The notes: generated by a model not told the origin, from the sequence alone. Shown: positions 45,477 through 55,440, counted from the stretch's first letter. The stretch is DNA of 64,000 nt from Methanosarcina sp. MSH10X1 (GCF_004099695.1 NZ_SCHL01000001.1:248001-312000), one strand, 5' to 3'. Numbers and translations are program-made.

Positions 45477-46505
45477 ATGAATTTAATAAAAATTGCCTGT
45501 ATTATGCTTGCAATTGCACTCTTTCTTGGAATCCTTACCAGCGGGGGCGGAGATGAAATGCCAGCAATCTCACCCGAACCCGGAAACGAGATCGTAAGTT
45601 CGGATGTCAGCGGGTTAGCCGGCACGGTGAAAGCAGAAGAAAAAAGTGAGATAGCCGCACCTGCTGTCCCGAAAACCGAGCAGGATTCCCCTATTCCGGA
45701 AAAGGGAGAAAGTAAGCTTGCAGGCGAAAGAAGGAATATAGAGAGCAAGGTAAGAGCTACAGTTAGACTTGTTGAAGCGCAGGGAAAAGAGTTATTTCCT
45801 TCGTTCCGGGAAGAAGGGTCACCCTGGTTCCAGGACGACTTCTGCATTCTTGTCTGGACCCCCGATGGTACCCAGGTAGTCTGCCCTTCGGATCCGAGCC
45901 GTGAAGGCAAAAATATCAAAGAACTTGTAGATGCAGACGGCAAGCCAATAGGAGAACTCTTTATAGAAACAGCCCTGAGCGAAAAAGGCGAAGGCTGGAT
46001 TGAGTATAACTGGCAGGATAGAAACAGTTCCGAGCCTTACCGCAAGTGCACTTTCGTTAAAAAGGCTTCTTCCGGGAAAAGAACTTACATTGTCGGAGCG
46101 GACTTCTACCTGGAGGACTATATTGTTTGCAGGAATCTTGAAGCATGCAAGTACACAGACGAGCCCGGAAACTCTCAGATTGCCGAGCTCCTGAATCCTC
46201 TAAGTCTTGATAGGAACCTTGAGCTTGACTGCAGCCTTGCACATTCCATTATAGAACCCGGAAGAAATACTGCACCCCATATAATGGGAAATCCCGAAAT
46301 CCATTATATCCTTGAAGGACAGGGCCTGCTTTATATTGATGGAATCCCGATCGAGATACGCCCTGATCAGCTCATATGTATCCCTGCGGATTCAATCCAG
46401 AGCACATACAATACCGGAAATACGACTCTTAAATTCCTGATTATAGACCAGCCTGCGCGGTCAGAGCAGAATATAGATTTTCTCGAATTAAAGAAATTAG
46501 ACTGA
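45477..46505 (+). CDS. Cache-domain protein fused to a C-terminal cupin
   Basis: A 342-residue protein with an N-terminal hydrophobic segment (about 4-22, signal peptide or anchor), an acidic low-complexity linker to about 75, a Cache-like sensor domain (about 90-215; WFQDDFCILVWTPDGTQVVC, KGEGWIEYNW, YIVGADFYLEDY) and a cupin barrel (about 240-335; ETAPHIM-like APHIMGNPEIHYILEGQGLL with metal-type His/Glu). Cache domains bind small extracellular ligands; cupins bind metals or sugars. There is no transmitter domain, so this may be an extracellular binding or enzyme protein. The fusion is unusual to my knowledge. ATG 45477 lacks a strong ribosome site. Confidence 0.78.
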   Translation: MNLIKIACIMLAIALFLGILTSGGGDEMPAISPEPGNEIVSSDVSGLAGTVKAEEKSEIAAPAVPKTEQDSPIPEKGESKLAGERRNIESKVRATVRLVEAQGKELFPSFREEGSPWFQDDFCILVWTPDGTQVVCPSDPSREGKNIKELVDADGKPIGELFIETALSEKGEGWIEYNWQDRNSSEPYRKCTFVKKASSGKRTYIVGADFYLEDYIVCRNLEACKYTDEPGNSQIAELLNPLSLDRNLELDCSLAHSIIEPGRNTAPHIMGNPEIHYILEGQGLLYIDGIPIEIRPDQLICIPADSIQSTYNTGNTTLKFLIIDQPARSEQNIDFLELKKLD

Positions 46506-46614
46506 ACCAAAAAAGAGTAACAGGATTGAATTAAAAGAGTAAACGAACTGAATTAAAAAGGAACAGCACCGGACTGAAAAAAGAAGCAAGACTGGACAAC
46601 GAAAAAAACGTAAA

Positions 46615-48906
46615 TTATAGAAGGGATTCGGGATTAATCTCGTACACAAAATGCAGCCCCCAGCTATCAAGGGTGCCTTCGTGCTTTTCTGCAAGGTCTG
46701 CAATTTTCAGAGTCCAGGTTCCCTGTATTTCTTTACTTATGGCAGGCCGAAGGTTCTCATCATTCCCGGTACTGAAGATTTTTTTGAGTTCTTTTCTGCC
46801 GAATTCCATCCTGTCAAGCAGGGTCAGCTTTTCTCCTGACGGCATAATCAGTTCCGCTTTGAGATCCCCGATGGAAGGGTGGGTAATCTCAAGCGAGACC
46901 TCAAGCTCAAGGATTTTTCCCGGTCTCTCGATTCCGATCAGGCTTTTTATTCCTGCGGGGTCGGAATCCGGAATTATAAGCCAGGGGAAAATTTCCCTTT
47001 TAAGCTCTTCCTTCTCGGCTTCTATTAACAGAAACTTAATTCCCCAGCTCAGGAAAGAACCTGCATTTCCTTTTGAATAGTCGGCTACGGTAAGGCTCCA
47101 TTTTCCCCTGGCTCTTTCCCCTATGCATTTCCTGAGGTCAGGAATTGAACCCACATTATAGGTTATGACGAGGCTTTTATCTTTTCTCGCCAGCCGTTCG
47201 TGAAGTACTATAACTTTCCCGATGGGAGTCTTTAGAGTAACCCTGATATCCCTTAGATAGGAATGTTCGATATTTACACTGACCCGAATATCTCTGATAA
47301 GCCCGTCTTCAGGAAAATAAATTGAACTCTCTATTCCCTGAGGGTTCATGTCCGGGATAGGGATCTCAGGAGAGATTGCCCTTTCAACCGGTATAAGGTC
47401 TCCTTCCGGCTTCCCTATACCGACCGCAGCCCAGGCATTCCTGATTGCCGCATATTCAGGTCCCTTCTCCCCATACAGCTGGCGGCAGGCGTTGAGCAGG
47501 GCATACCTGGCTTCGCGGAAAGTCCACCTGCTGAGGGTTGCACTGTGCAGGTAAGCCGTGAGGGCAAGGTAATAGATCTTTTCAGCTCTTGTTCTGGAAA
47601 TTCCTTTGACCGTTATCCCGTAATGCGTTCCGCCTTCTATGGTCAGGTAAGCAGCCCTGTTGGGAATTCCGCTGTTTTGATGGATATACCCGCTCTGGTT
47701 CCTGTCAATATCAGGAAGCTCTCCGGGAGCAAGCCGTATAAAATTGTCAATATGGTCAGGCTGCCCGAATCGCGGAGGATCGGAAAGATCCCTCAGGGCA
47801 TCTCCTTCATGGTAAGGAGTGTAAACGCCTTCCCCAATCTGCCAGCTCGTTATTTTTTCCCCATTTGAGATAAGGACTGCAAATACATCTGCAAAAGACT
47901 CATCAAGCGCTCCCGCTTCTTCGCTGTACACAAACCTCGCTGTGTGCGCGGCAATTGCGTGGGTCAGCTCATGGGCTACAATATCGAGCGCAAAAGCCAT
48001 GGGTTTCCAGCGGAATCCGTCCCCGTCTCCGAAAACAAGCTGCTTGTGAAAGTCACTCCAGAAGGAATTGTTATACCGCTCCTGGTAATGGACCGTGGAA
48101 ACCAGAGGGGAACCCTTATTGTCGTAGCTGTCCCTTCCAAAGCTGTTTTTGAAATAATTATACACGATTGCCATGTTTTCATGGGCTGCCTTTGCCACCT
48201 CATCAGCCGTTGCCTGGTCATTCTCAAGCACCAGCTCTCCTGGCAGGGAAGCGGCTGTTTTTGCACTGTACGTTTTTCTGGAAAGTGCAGCCCTGATCTG
48301 CGAAAATCTATCTAATAGTTCCCCGGTATGCGCATCAATGAAATGAAACCTTCCTGCAAGTCCGCTGGCAAAAATTGACTCGAGTTGCCAGGCGAGATGA
48401 AGCTTATTTTTGCGGTCTCTAAAAAGCATAAGCCTTGAGCGAGGAGTTGTAATAACCTTATCCGGACCGATATCCAGATGGACAAGTTCGATAGCTTCTT
48501 CTCTTGTAATTTTGGGTTCCAGTTCAACAGACACTTCCGCAAGCCTGAAGTCCTTATATGCTGTCACCTGCCCCTCAGGGTTTATGTGAACCTGGGTTGA
48601 GCCTTCAAATACAGGAATACTTTTGATATGCTGGAGAAAAATTACATGGTGAAACCCGGAAAAATCCGTCTCGACCGTGAAAAGTTCAAGGTTTTCATCA
48701 AGCTCCTGCTGCATGTCCGAAAGTTCCCTGTATTCTTCCAGAAAAGTTCTTGCTATTTGCCCAGGATTTTCAGTTGAAGGCTTCGAAAGCGTACCTTTGA
48801 TAAAGCTCGGAATTTTCGTTCCGGATTCCCAGAAAGTTTTACACTGAGGATCGATTTCTTTCAGTTTCTCGGCAGCTTTTTTCTGCTTTTGATTCAGTCC
48901 CCTCAT
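46615..48906 (-). CDS. M4 metallopeptidase (thermolysin-like) with two P-domains
   Basis: About 763 residues. An N-terminal FTP/PepSY-type propeptide (to about 220), an M4 catalytic domain with zinc site HELTH (residues 312-316 from this start) and third ligand Glu in ALDES, then two C-terminal beta-sandwich P-domains (proprotein convertase type) of about 100 residues each. Oddly, no signal peptide or membrane helix is visible although M4 enzymes are normally secreted. ATG 48906 is used; a GTG at 48945 adds 13 residues and does not supply a signal. It may be exported by another route, or act inside the cell. Confidence 0.88.
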   Translation of the reverse strand: MRGLNQKQKKAAEKLKEIDPQCKTFWESGTKIPSFIKGTLSKPSTENPGQIARTFLEEYRELSDMQQELDENLELFTVETDFSGFHHVIFLQHIKSIPVFEGSTQVHINPEGQVTAYKDFRLAEVSVELEPKITREEAIELVHLDIGPDKVITTPRSRLMLFRDRKNKLHLAWQLESIFASGLAGRFHFIDAHTGELLDRFSQIRAALSRKTYSAKTAASLPGELVLENDQATADEVAKAAHENMAIVYNYFKNSFGRDSYDNKGSPLVSTVHYQERYNNSFWSDFHKQLVFGDGDGFRWKPMAFALDIVAHELTHAIAAHTARFVYSEEAGALDESFADVFAVLISNGEKITSWQIGEGVYTPYHEGDALRDLSDPPRFGQPDHIDNFIRLAPGELPDIDRNQSGYIHQNSGIPNRAAYLTIEGGTHYGITVKGISRTRAEKIYYLALTAYLHSATLSRWTFREARYALLNACRQLYGEKGPEYAAIRNAWAAVGIGKPEGDLIPVERAISPEIPIPDMNPQGIESSIYFPEDGLIRDIRVSVNIEHSYLRDIRVTLKTPIGKVIVLHERLARKDKSLVITYNVGSIPDLRKCIGERARGKWSLTVADYSKGNAGSFLSWGIKFLLIEAEKEELKREIFPWLIIPDSDPAGIKSLIGIERPGKILELEVSLEITHPSIGDLKAELIMPSGEKLTLLDRMEFGRKELKKIFSTGNDENLRPAISKEIQGTWTLKIADLAEKHEGTLDSWGLHFVYEINPESLL

Positions 48907-49249
48907 GTTTTCCCATATCTTAGTTTTCCCTCTCCCTATATCCACTTTTCACCCTGAACTTATTAATGAATCTGTACTGACCCGCCGCAAAAGTTATTCC
49001 CTGGGTGATTTATGAGGCAGGCACCTGGACTGAGTTCGGTTAAGAAACATGATTTTGTTAACGACTGCCCAGAAAAAGCAGAAGAAAAATTATTGCGGAA
49101 ACTGGTAATTCAGGATTAACCAGACCCCTCCGCCAGCTGTGAATTAGGGGCAAGAGCCTTCACGAGAAAGCAATACTACTAATTAAACAACACTTTGTGG
49201 CATCCGTGCAGATAAACATTAATCGTATGTGCCCTATCCTATAATTCAA

Positions 49250-50281
49250 ATGTACAGAATAATCCGAATCCCTCCGGAAAAAGGGGAGGAAATCAGGAAA
49301 AAAGCAGTCAGGGAGCATTTTCTGGATACTGAAAGAAAAATTCGAAAATTCCGGACTGCAGAAAACGCTTTTCTTGAAATTCCTGTCACCGAGGCTGCTG
49401 GGAAAAGCGTTGAAGGTTTTCCGGTTCTTGAACAGGAGAATCCGGAATTTCCTGAAAAGCCAGGTTCCCTGAAAGAATATCTCAAAGACTTTCTTTCCGA
49501 AGCCGAACTTGCATGCGTTCCGGCAGGCTGGCAGATTCTGGGGGATATAATAATAGTCAGTATCCCTGAAGCACTGGAGGATAAAAAGATAAGGATAGCT
49601 GAGGCTCTGCTCTCTATGTATCCGAAGTGCAGGACCGTTGTAAGAGATCTCGGAATCGAAGGGCAGTTCCGCCAGCCAAAAAGGGAGCTTCTTCTTGGCA
49701 CCGGAACCGAAACCATCCACAAAGAACACGGCTGCTTCTTTAAGCAGGATGTAACAAAGGTAATGTATTCCAAAGGCAACCTTGAAGAAAGAAAGCGGAT
49801 GAGCAGGTTAGGGAAAGGGGAAGTTATAGTGGATATGTTTGCGGGAATAGGGTATTTTTCAATCCCCATGGCTGTGCATTCCAGCCCGGAAAAAATAACG
49901 GGAATAGAGATCAATCCCGAATCTTTTGCCTACCTGAAGGAAAACATCAGGTTGAATAGGGTAGAGGAGATTTTTATCCCGGTCTGCGGGGACTGCTCAA
50001 CGGCTGCCCCGGAAGGAACAGCCGACCGTGTGCTTATGGGATATGTAGGAACAACGCATCACTACCTTGAGCCTGCTATAAAAGCCCTGAAAAAAAGCGG
50101 CGGGATTCTCCATTATCATGAGACAGTCCCGGATAGTCTTGCCAGGACCAGACCTCAGGAAAGGATCAGAAAAGCCGCATATGCGCTTGGAAAGAAAGTG
50201 GAGATTCTGGAGACCCGCAGGATTAAAAAATACTCTCCAGGCGTCCTGCATGTCGTTGTGGATGCCCGGATATTCGAATAA
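49250..50281 (+). CDS. taw2: tRNA wybutosine aminocarboxypropyltransferase Taw2
   Basis: A 343-residue SAM-dependent enzyme of the Trm5/TYW2 class. TYW2 transfers the aminocarboxypropyl group of SAM to 4-demethylwyosine-37 of tRNA-Phe. A D1-like N-terminal part is followed by the HGCFFKQDVTKVMYSKGN segment, the SAM motif VDMFAGIGYFSIPMA, and RVLMGYVGTTHHYLEPAI. This last block has MGYV where Trm5 has an NLP/NPP motif, which favours TYW2 over the G37 methylase. ATG 49250 is preferred over a GTG at 49229. A methylase role cannot be fully excluded. Confidence 0.88.
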   Translation: MYRIIRIPPEKGEEIRKKAVREHFLDTERKIRKFRTAENAFLEIPVTEAAGKSVEGFPVLEQENPEFPEKPGSLKEYLKDFLSEAELACVPAGWQILGDIIIVSIPEALEDKKIRIAEALLSMYPKCRTVVRDLGIEGQFRQPKRELLLGTGTETIHKEHGCFFKQDVTKVMYSKGNLEERKRMSRLGKGEVIVDMFAGIGYFSIPMAVHSSPEKITGIEINPESFAYLKENIRLNRVEEIFIPVCGDCSTAAPEGTADRVLMGYVGTTHHYLEPAIKALKKSGGILHYHETVPDSLARTRPQERIRKAAYALGKKVEILETRRIKKYSPGVLHVVVDARIFE

Positions 50282-50285
50282 AGAG

Positions 50286-50954
50286 TTATTCAACAAATTC
50301 AGTGCCATCAACCCGCAACTGGCTTTTATCCGGTGAAAAGCGGGGATCTGTCAGTTTTACTTTGCTCGGGGAGCCGGGTATGACGTTTATATCCATGCTG
50401 AGAATTTTTCTGTAAATATTCCTTTTTTGCACAATGGGCCACCAGCCATAGAGGAAAACATAAACAGGCTCCCACATGGCAACCCAGCCGATAATTATCA
50501 GGCCTTCGGAAAGCATGGTGCTTACAAGCCCCTCCTCAAGTGTTGAAAGAAGCCGGATCATGAGCAGACAGAGAGATAGAAAAATGATCGCAATTGTCAT
50601 ATTTCGCCTTCCCCGCTGGAGAAGCCTTCTCAGTTCTATGTCAGTGAGAACTTTTTTGTAGGAAAAATGATTCCTGATCGCTCCTTTAAGAAAACGTCCC
50701 GCCTCCCCATCGACTTCGGAAGGAGGGACATATATTAAGATTTCAAGGGGCTTCTTTAGAGGGAACTCTGCAACCGTATTATAAATATATTCTTCCGCTT
50801 GCGGGTCAAGCTCTTTTTCATGAAAAGGTGCAGGATCAAAGGAATTGAAAATTTGCATCAGGCTGTGAAGTTCAAGTTCGACCAGGAGTTTTCCGTCCCG
50901 CTCCCTGTAAAGGGCATCGGTGCTTTTCGGGGAAAGATCTATCCCCCAGACCAT
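50286..50954 (-). CDS. Two-helix membrane protein, paralog 1
   Basis: A 222-residue protein with a soluble N-terminal half, two transmembrane helices around 118-135 and 142-170 (IIGWVAMWEPVYVFLYGWW), and a soluble tail. About two-thirds identical by eye to the next gene at 51152: shared LELHSLMQIFNSFDPAPFHE and ELRRLLQRGRRN blocks. No known domain recognised. Its 3' end nearly meets taw2. Function unknown. Confidence 0.7.
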   Translation of the reverse strand: MVWGIDLSPKSTDALYRERDGKLLVELELHSLMQIFNSFDPAPFHEKELDPQAEEYIYNTVAEFPLKKPLEILIYVPPSEVDGEAGRFLKGAIRNHFSYKKVLTDIELRRLLQRGRRNMTIAIIFLSLCLLMIRLLSTLEEGLVSTMLSEGLIIIGWVAMWEPVYVFLYGWWPIVQKRNIYRKILSMDINVIPGSPSKVKLTDPRFSPDKSQLRVDGTEFVE

Positions 50955-51151
50955 TTTAATCCACCTTCTGTAAGCGTCTTTATAGGTTTTAAGGAATTTT
51001 CAGGTTATCAGAGTTTTGAGAGGTTTTAAAGGCTTGAAAAATTATTGAGTCTTCAAAATTAAATGTCTTATAAACATAGTTAGAACAGTTTTCTGGTTCC
51101 ATATAAGGCTTTGCTTTTTTCGCTTCCGGCTCCAGGACAAAATAAAAGGTG

Positions 51152-51838
51152 TTAAGGCTCCTGTTTTGAGGTAAAATGATAGGCTGAAAGTTTCTCCTCC
51201 TGGAGCGAGCCTATTCCTACATATACATCCATATCAGCGATTTTCCGGAAAATATTGCGCTTGTGGACAACAGGCCACCAGCCATAGAGAAAAATATATA
51301 CGGGCTCCCACATGGCGACCCAGCCGATTATGAGGAGACCTTCGGAAAGCAGGGTGTTCAGCAGGCTTTCCTCGAAAGTCGAAAAGATCCGGATTGTGAG
51401 AAGGCACAGAAACAGGAAAAAGAGCGCGATTACAAGGTTTCTTCTTCCCCGTTGAAGTAGCCTTCTCAGGTCGATTTCGGCAAGGAGTTTCTTGTAAGAA
51501 AAATGGTTTTTGATGGCTTCTTTCAGGTCAGCTTCGATTTCTGCACTTATGTCTGCAGGAGGGAGGTATATCATTATCTCAAGGGATTTTTTCAGGGGAA
51601 ATTCGTCTACAGCGTTGTAAATGTATTCTTCTGCATCCGGGTCGAGCTCTTTTTCACGGAATGGGGCAGGGTCAAAGGAATCAAAAAGCTGCATCAGGCT
51701 ATTGAGTTCAAGTTCGATAACAGGCTTTCCTTCATGTTCCCTGTAGAGGGCGGCAGTTCCTTCCTGTGAAAAGCTCTTCCTCCTGTCTCTGTTAATGCTT
51801 ATTCCCCCGGCAGGTTTAAAATTCAACTGTATCTTCAA
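51152..51838 (-). CDS. Two-helix membrane protein, paralog 2
   Basis: A 228-residue paralog of the protein at 50286, same strand, about 200 bp apart: LELNSLMQLFDSFDPAPFRE, DLRRLLQRGRRN and IIGWVAMWEPVYIFLYGWW. Two helices lie near the middle. The N-terminal part is longer and basic (NRDRRKSFSQEG). A tandem duplication. Both could be stress or surface-related; nothing in the sequence proves it. Confidence 0.7.
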   Translation of the reverse strand: MKIQLNFKPAGGISINRDRRKSFSQEGTAALYREHEGKPVIELELNSLMQLFDSFDPAPFREKELDPDAEEYIYNAVDEFPLKKSLEIMIYLPPADISAEIEADLKEAIKNHFSYKKLLAEIDLRRLLQRGRRNLVIALFFLFLCLLTIRIFSTFEESLLNTLLSEGLLIIGWVAMWEPVYIFLYGWWPVVHKRNIFRKIADMDVYVGIGSLQEEKLSAYHFTSKQEP

Positions 51839-52073
51839 GAATTAGCCGTAGATTTTGGTAAACCGTTTTTCCGGTGAACCGTTTATTTCCGTTGAGGCAT
51901 CCCACTCCTTTGCATGCCCCGAGACCTGTAATAGTTATTAAGCTTTTATAAATATAAATATAAAATCTCAGATAATCCAGAGAAGTTCTTCCGGTTCCCC
52001 GGAAGCTAAAATTAAGGAGTGAAAGCTCAAAAAACAGGGATTTTCAATAGTGCGACCAGAATTCTCAGAATCC

Positions 52074-52568
52074 TTAATACTGTGCTGCAGCCTCCCTGAT
52101 TGCGCTGCACAGTTCTTCGGGCTTTCTGGAGCTGATAAGCATTCTTTCGCCTGAGATAAGTTTCAGGATTACCACAGGATTGACTTTTTTTGAAGACTGG
52201 GGTACATCATATTCTTTTCCTGTGAGAGGGTCATAAGTTTTGATTTTGCATTCCTCCACTATATGGAAGGGAATCTTTTTGAAGGAAAAATTAAGGGGTA
52301 TCATACGAATGTATATTCCGTCACTTCTGACCTCGGTTATGTGCTTTGTGCAGTAGAATACGAGAGGGAAAAATAATCCGAAAATAATCCAGAGCGCAAA
52401 CAGGTATACACCGGGAACGTTATGGACTCCAGCAGGTTTTCCGAAGACCAGGCTATGAATTTCGACATACCAGAGCAGGAGCGCAGGATAAAGGACCGAA
52501 ACCAGGAAAAAGTTATTGCGCAGATCCTGTACCTCCCTGTAAATTACATATGTTTTCGGCTGTTCCAT
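52074..52568 (-). CDS. DUF6141-like membrane protein
   Basis: A 164-residue protein with two N-terminal transmembrane helices (about 20-40 and 53-75) and a C-terminal PH-like soluble part (EVRSDGIYIRMIPL, then VVILKLISGERMLISSRKPEEL). The pattern resembles DUF6141 proteins, whose role is unknown. Start ATG with GGAA upstream. It may form a group with the two paralogs at 50-52 kb, all on the same strand. Confidence 0.65.
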   Translation of the reverse strand: MEQPKTYVIYREVQDLRNNFFLVSVLYPALLLWYVEIHSLVFGKPAGVHNVPGVYLFALWIIFGLFFPLVFYCTKHITEVRSDGIYIRMIPLNFSFKKIPFHIVEECKIKTYDPLTGKEYDVPQSSKKVNPVVILKLISGERMLISSRKPEELCSAIREAAAQY

Positions 52569-53141
52569 AAAAGTTCCTTCCTTGAAACGTGCCTTACCTC
52601 TAAATACCCTAACTGGAAACCCCTTAATTAAACACGGGCATAAAGTCTCAGTACCTTAGCAGAGGCTTGTCGTAGAAAATGTTCCTGACATTTTCTATAA
52701 AAACTGAGTAAATAAACCTTCCGAAAAAAATAGAAATTGTATATATCCTTTAATTTAAAAATTTGAGAATAATGAGAATATAATACTATTACTTTTTAAT
52801 GACATTTTCCGGTATCTGTTCATGATTTCTTTGCAGTTCTATGGAGTTTACCTTTTAATACCACTTCCGATGGCTTCAAAGAGTTTTTCCGGAGCCCCGG
52901 ACCCAATAATTAGCTTTTTCACCTTCTTCCCGCCAGTAAGAAAGACCGAAATTATTAGATACATGAGAAAAATATTATATTAAGATATGTAAAAAATCAC
53001 GTAATGTTAGAAGAAAATATGTAAAAAATCACGTAATGTTAGAAGAAAATATGTAAAAAATCACGTAATGTTAAAAAAAATTCCTGAAAAATTAAGTAAA
53101 ATAAATTTAAAAAAGTTTATTGAGAAAATGGTTCTCAAGCC
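52569..53141. other. AT-rich gap with a tandem repeat
   Basis: No gene is seen. The main feature is a 32-bp tandem repeat near its right end, listed separately. It also holds the promoter region of the minus-strand gene ending at 52074. Confidence 0.4.
52985..53080. repeat. 32-bp tandem repeat, three copies
   Basis: Unit starting ATATGTAAAAAATCACGTAA is repeated at 52985, 53017 and 53049; the third copy ends in an A-run. It lies just after the CMD gene's stop. Confidence 0.9.
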
Positions 53142-53510
53142 TTAGAAACCCAATCTCTCCATCTCTTTAAGCACGGCTGAACTGAAATCCGTGAAATTCT
53201 GGATTCCGCCTGTCCAGGCTGCGAGCATCATGGCATCGTTGATCTCGGTTCTCGTGGCTCCGAATTTCTTAAGCCTTTCAAGGATTTTTACCGCACTCTG
53301 GATATTGTTGTTGGAGCAGGCTATAGCAAAGACAATGAGATGCTTTTGCTTAGTAGAAATCCCACCATCCCTTTCTTCCCAGATTGCTTTGTAAAAGCCT
53401 GCTACACCCTCGGCAAAGTTTTCGTTTATCTGTCCGGCGTATACAATAGATCTGGGCAAAAAACCCTTCAATTCCCTGATTTCTTCAGTAGCTTTCTCCA
53501 TAATCATCAT
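53142..53510 (-). CDS. Carboxymuconolactone decarboxylase-family protein
   Basis: A 122-residue AhpD/CMD-fold protein. It shows the family pattern KQKHLIVFAIACSNN and the helix ILERLKKFGATRTEINDAMMLAAW. The redox motif CxxC-x3-H of active members is reduced to one Cys (ACSNNNIQSAV) with no His, so peroxidase activity is unlikely. Start may be 53510 or the fourth codon (53501); TTATAAC just upstream suggests a near-leaderless transcript. Confidence 0.8.
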   Translation of the reverse strand: MMIMEKATEEIRELKGFLPRSIVYAGQINENFAEGVAGFYKAIWEERDGGISTKQKHLIVFAIACSNNNIQSAVKILERLKKFGATRTEINDAMMLAAWTGGIQNFTDFSSAVLKEMERLGF

Positions 53511-53651
53511 ATGTTATAAGGCAGGAACAAATATAATTGTATCTCATCAGAAGACATAAAAGACCAGGGGAAATAAGAAAGAAAAAGGTAAAGAAAAAGA
53601 TTTTTCCTGCATGCAAATCCGGAAGTTTCTGATAATCGACTTCGGAAGAGT

Positions 53652-54119
53652 TCAGGTCTCCAGTACCTCAACCGTCAGGTCAGCATTGATGATATGATCA
53701 AAATTTATTATTTCGTCCCATTTCTGCTGCATGAATGCAGACTGGAAGCAGACTCCTATGATTTTTCCTTTTTCCGATCCTTCAATGATTTTACCTGCAA
53801 CTTCTTTTGCTTTTTCAGGACTTATCCCGATCTTTGGCATTGAAAGCCCGCCAAGCAGGACAACAACTTCAGCGTGCGGATCTGTAAGTTCCCCAAGCTG
53901 CATGCCTTCATAATCCATGAATATGGACCTGGCTTTCTCAAAATCCTGACTGGAAACAAAAGCAAGCTCCCGGTCCCGGACTACAAAACCGAGAAGTTCG
54001 GCAAAAGGCGTGCAGAACCCTGGAGTTCCTACAAATGTGATCTTCCCTGCGCCTTCCACAAGACTCCTGAAACTATTCAGGATGCCTCCTACTCCCTGTG
54101 AGGTACTTATAATTGGCAC
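53652..54119 (-). CDS. DUF2124 methanogen protein
   Basis: A 155-residue soluble protein of the DUF2124 family, conserved in methanogens. Pattern: GKITFVGTPGFCTPFAELL, RDRELAFVSSQDF and VVVLLGGLSMPKIGIS, a Rossmann-like arrangement. Function unknown. GGAGAGAAT precedes the start. It lies upstream of the CMD gene on the same strand but 140 bp away. Confidence 0.85.
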   Translation of the reverse strand: MPIISTSQGVGGILNSFRSLVEGAGKITFVGTPGFCTPFAELLGFVVRDRELAFVSSQDFEKARSIFMDYEGMQLGELTDPHAEVVVLLGGLSMPKIGISPEKAKEVAGKIIEGSEKGKIIGVCFQSAFMQQKWDEIINFDHIINADLTVEVLET

Positions 54120-54474
54120 GAAATTCTCTCCTTAAGGCTTTAAATAAAATCTTTTTTTGATTATTTTATTTCAGCTCTATATTTTTACAATAAGATTGGA
54201 GGCATTCACTTAAATAAATAGTGTTAACAGCGTTTACTGGAAAGGATTCGGAAAATGAGAATTATTGACAGAAAAGTGAAATAGAAAAATCAGAAAACAA
54301 ACAGGTTCGGCAATTTAAAGTAAAAAGGAGACAAAGAAGAAAAATAAAAGAGAAGAAGAAGCAGAAGAAGAAACAGAAGAAACCTGAAAGAAAAAAATTG
54401 AAAATAGAATTAAAAGCAAGAAGATAAAAGTAAAATCAAGAAGATTAAAAAAGGATTAGAAGGGCATTTGCCCT
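54120..54474. other. Purine-rich gap after mch
   Basis: The + strand is strongly A/G-rich from 54330 to 54450 (AGAAGAAGAAGCAGAAGAAG runs), hence pyrimidine-rich in any mch transcript. Such a T/C-rich tract could be the mch transcription end, as archaeal stops are often oligo-U. No gene. Confidence 0.35.
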
Positions 54475-55440
54475 TTAAACGTGCCTTATCCCGAAAGATT
54501 GCAACAGGATTTCCGGGTAGAGCCCGCCGCTGGAAATGGTCTTCGTGCTCTTTAGATCGTTTACCGTGAGCCTGGCAGGGGCGAACATGCCTGCGTCAAC
54601 TTTAAAGAAGTCAAAGTTTGCTTCTTTGAAGGTCTGGTAGAAAGGTTTTCCGAAGTCCCGGGAGGTTTTGGAAGGCACTTTCTTTACGAACTCCTCAAGG
54701 TCGGCCAGCTCTCCGTCGAAGCGGACCGTGTAGTTGGTTTCGCCGCAGTAGATCACACAATCATTGGTCGAGCCCATGCACTGCACATCATTTCCGACTA
54801 CAGGAGCAATTGGTGCTACACCGTATCCGCTTTTTATGCAGTTGATGTCAAAGCCGATGGATTCAAACTTGTGGATTCCGGTTTCAACGACACGGGCTGA
54901 GATCTGGACAGAGCCGGCAATAGAAGCCGTAGGAGCAACAGCAATCATTACATTTTCGGGATCTACACTGCAGTGTTTTGCAATGTATTCCACAACCTTC
55001 TCATCAGGAAGCTTATCAGATTCCATGACAAGGACTGCAGCTTCGAAGTCATCTTCATACCCTATTTCTTCATAGAGCTCTTTAGGCTTCAAGCCGAGGG
55101 CACGTGCAGGACCCGAACCCATTCCGAAATAACTGCCTACCGAGATCCTCCAGCCTGCATACTGGGAAGCCATACAGGCAATTACAGGATTGTCAGTTGC
55201 TACCTGTATAGCAGGCCATTTGAGACCGTTCAGGTCAAAAGTAGTATATTTGAGATCAGCAAGGTCAGCAAGGCAGAGTCTTGCCAGGTACATTCCGGCT
55301 TCATATCCACCCTCGGCTTTAACTCCACAGTCGATAACCGTAGCCCCGTTGTCGAGCTTGAACACTTCGGTTTTCAGGTCTTCGCTCCAGTCGAGCATCT
55401 CTTCGATGACGTATGATCCCATTTCGTTGACGCTTATCAA
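54475..55440 (-). CDS. mch: Methenyl-tetrahydromethanopterin cyclohydrolase
   Basis: Mch interconverts formyl- and methenyl-H4MPT (H4SPT), a core cytoplasmic step in methanogenesis and in methyl-group oxidation. The 321-residue product matches the family along its whole length: [47 protein letters not shown] and the C-terminal [16 protein letters not shown]. Length is standard. It is a single gene with a long upstream region (55441-55834) containing two inverted repeats, as expected for a highly expressed methanogenesis gene. Diagnostic for a methanogen. Confidence 0.97.
   Translation of the reverse strand: MISVNEMGSYVIEEMLDWSEDLKTEVFKLDNGATVIDCGVKAEGGYEAGMYLARLCLADLADLKYTTFDLNGLKWPAIQVATDNPVIACMASQYAGWRISVGSYFGMGSGPARALGLKPKELYEEIGYEDDFEAAVLVMESDKLPDEKVVEYIAKHCSVDPENVMIAVAPTASIAGSVQISARVVETGIHKFESIGFDINCIKSGYGVAPIAPVVGNDVQCMGSTNDCVIYCGETNYTVRFDGELADLEEFVKKVPSKTSRDFGKPFYQTFKEANFDFFKVDAGMFAPARLTVNDLKSTKTISSGGLYPEILLQSFGIRHV

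Noticed and set aside
47944-48315. 123-codon + strand frame inside the M4 peptidase
   Set aside because: Antisense shadow of a gene with strong domain evidence.
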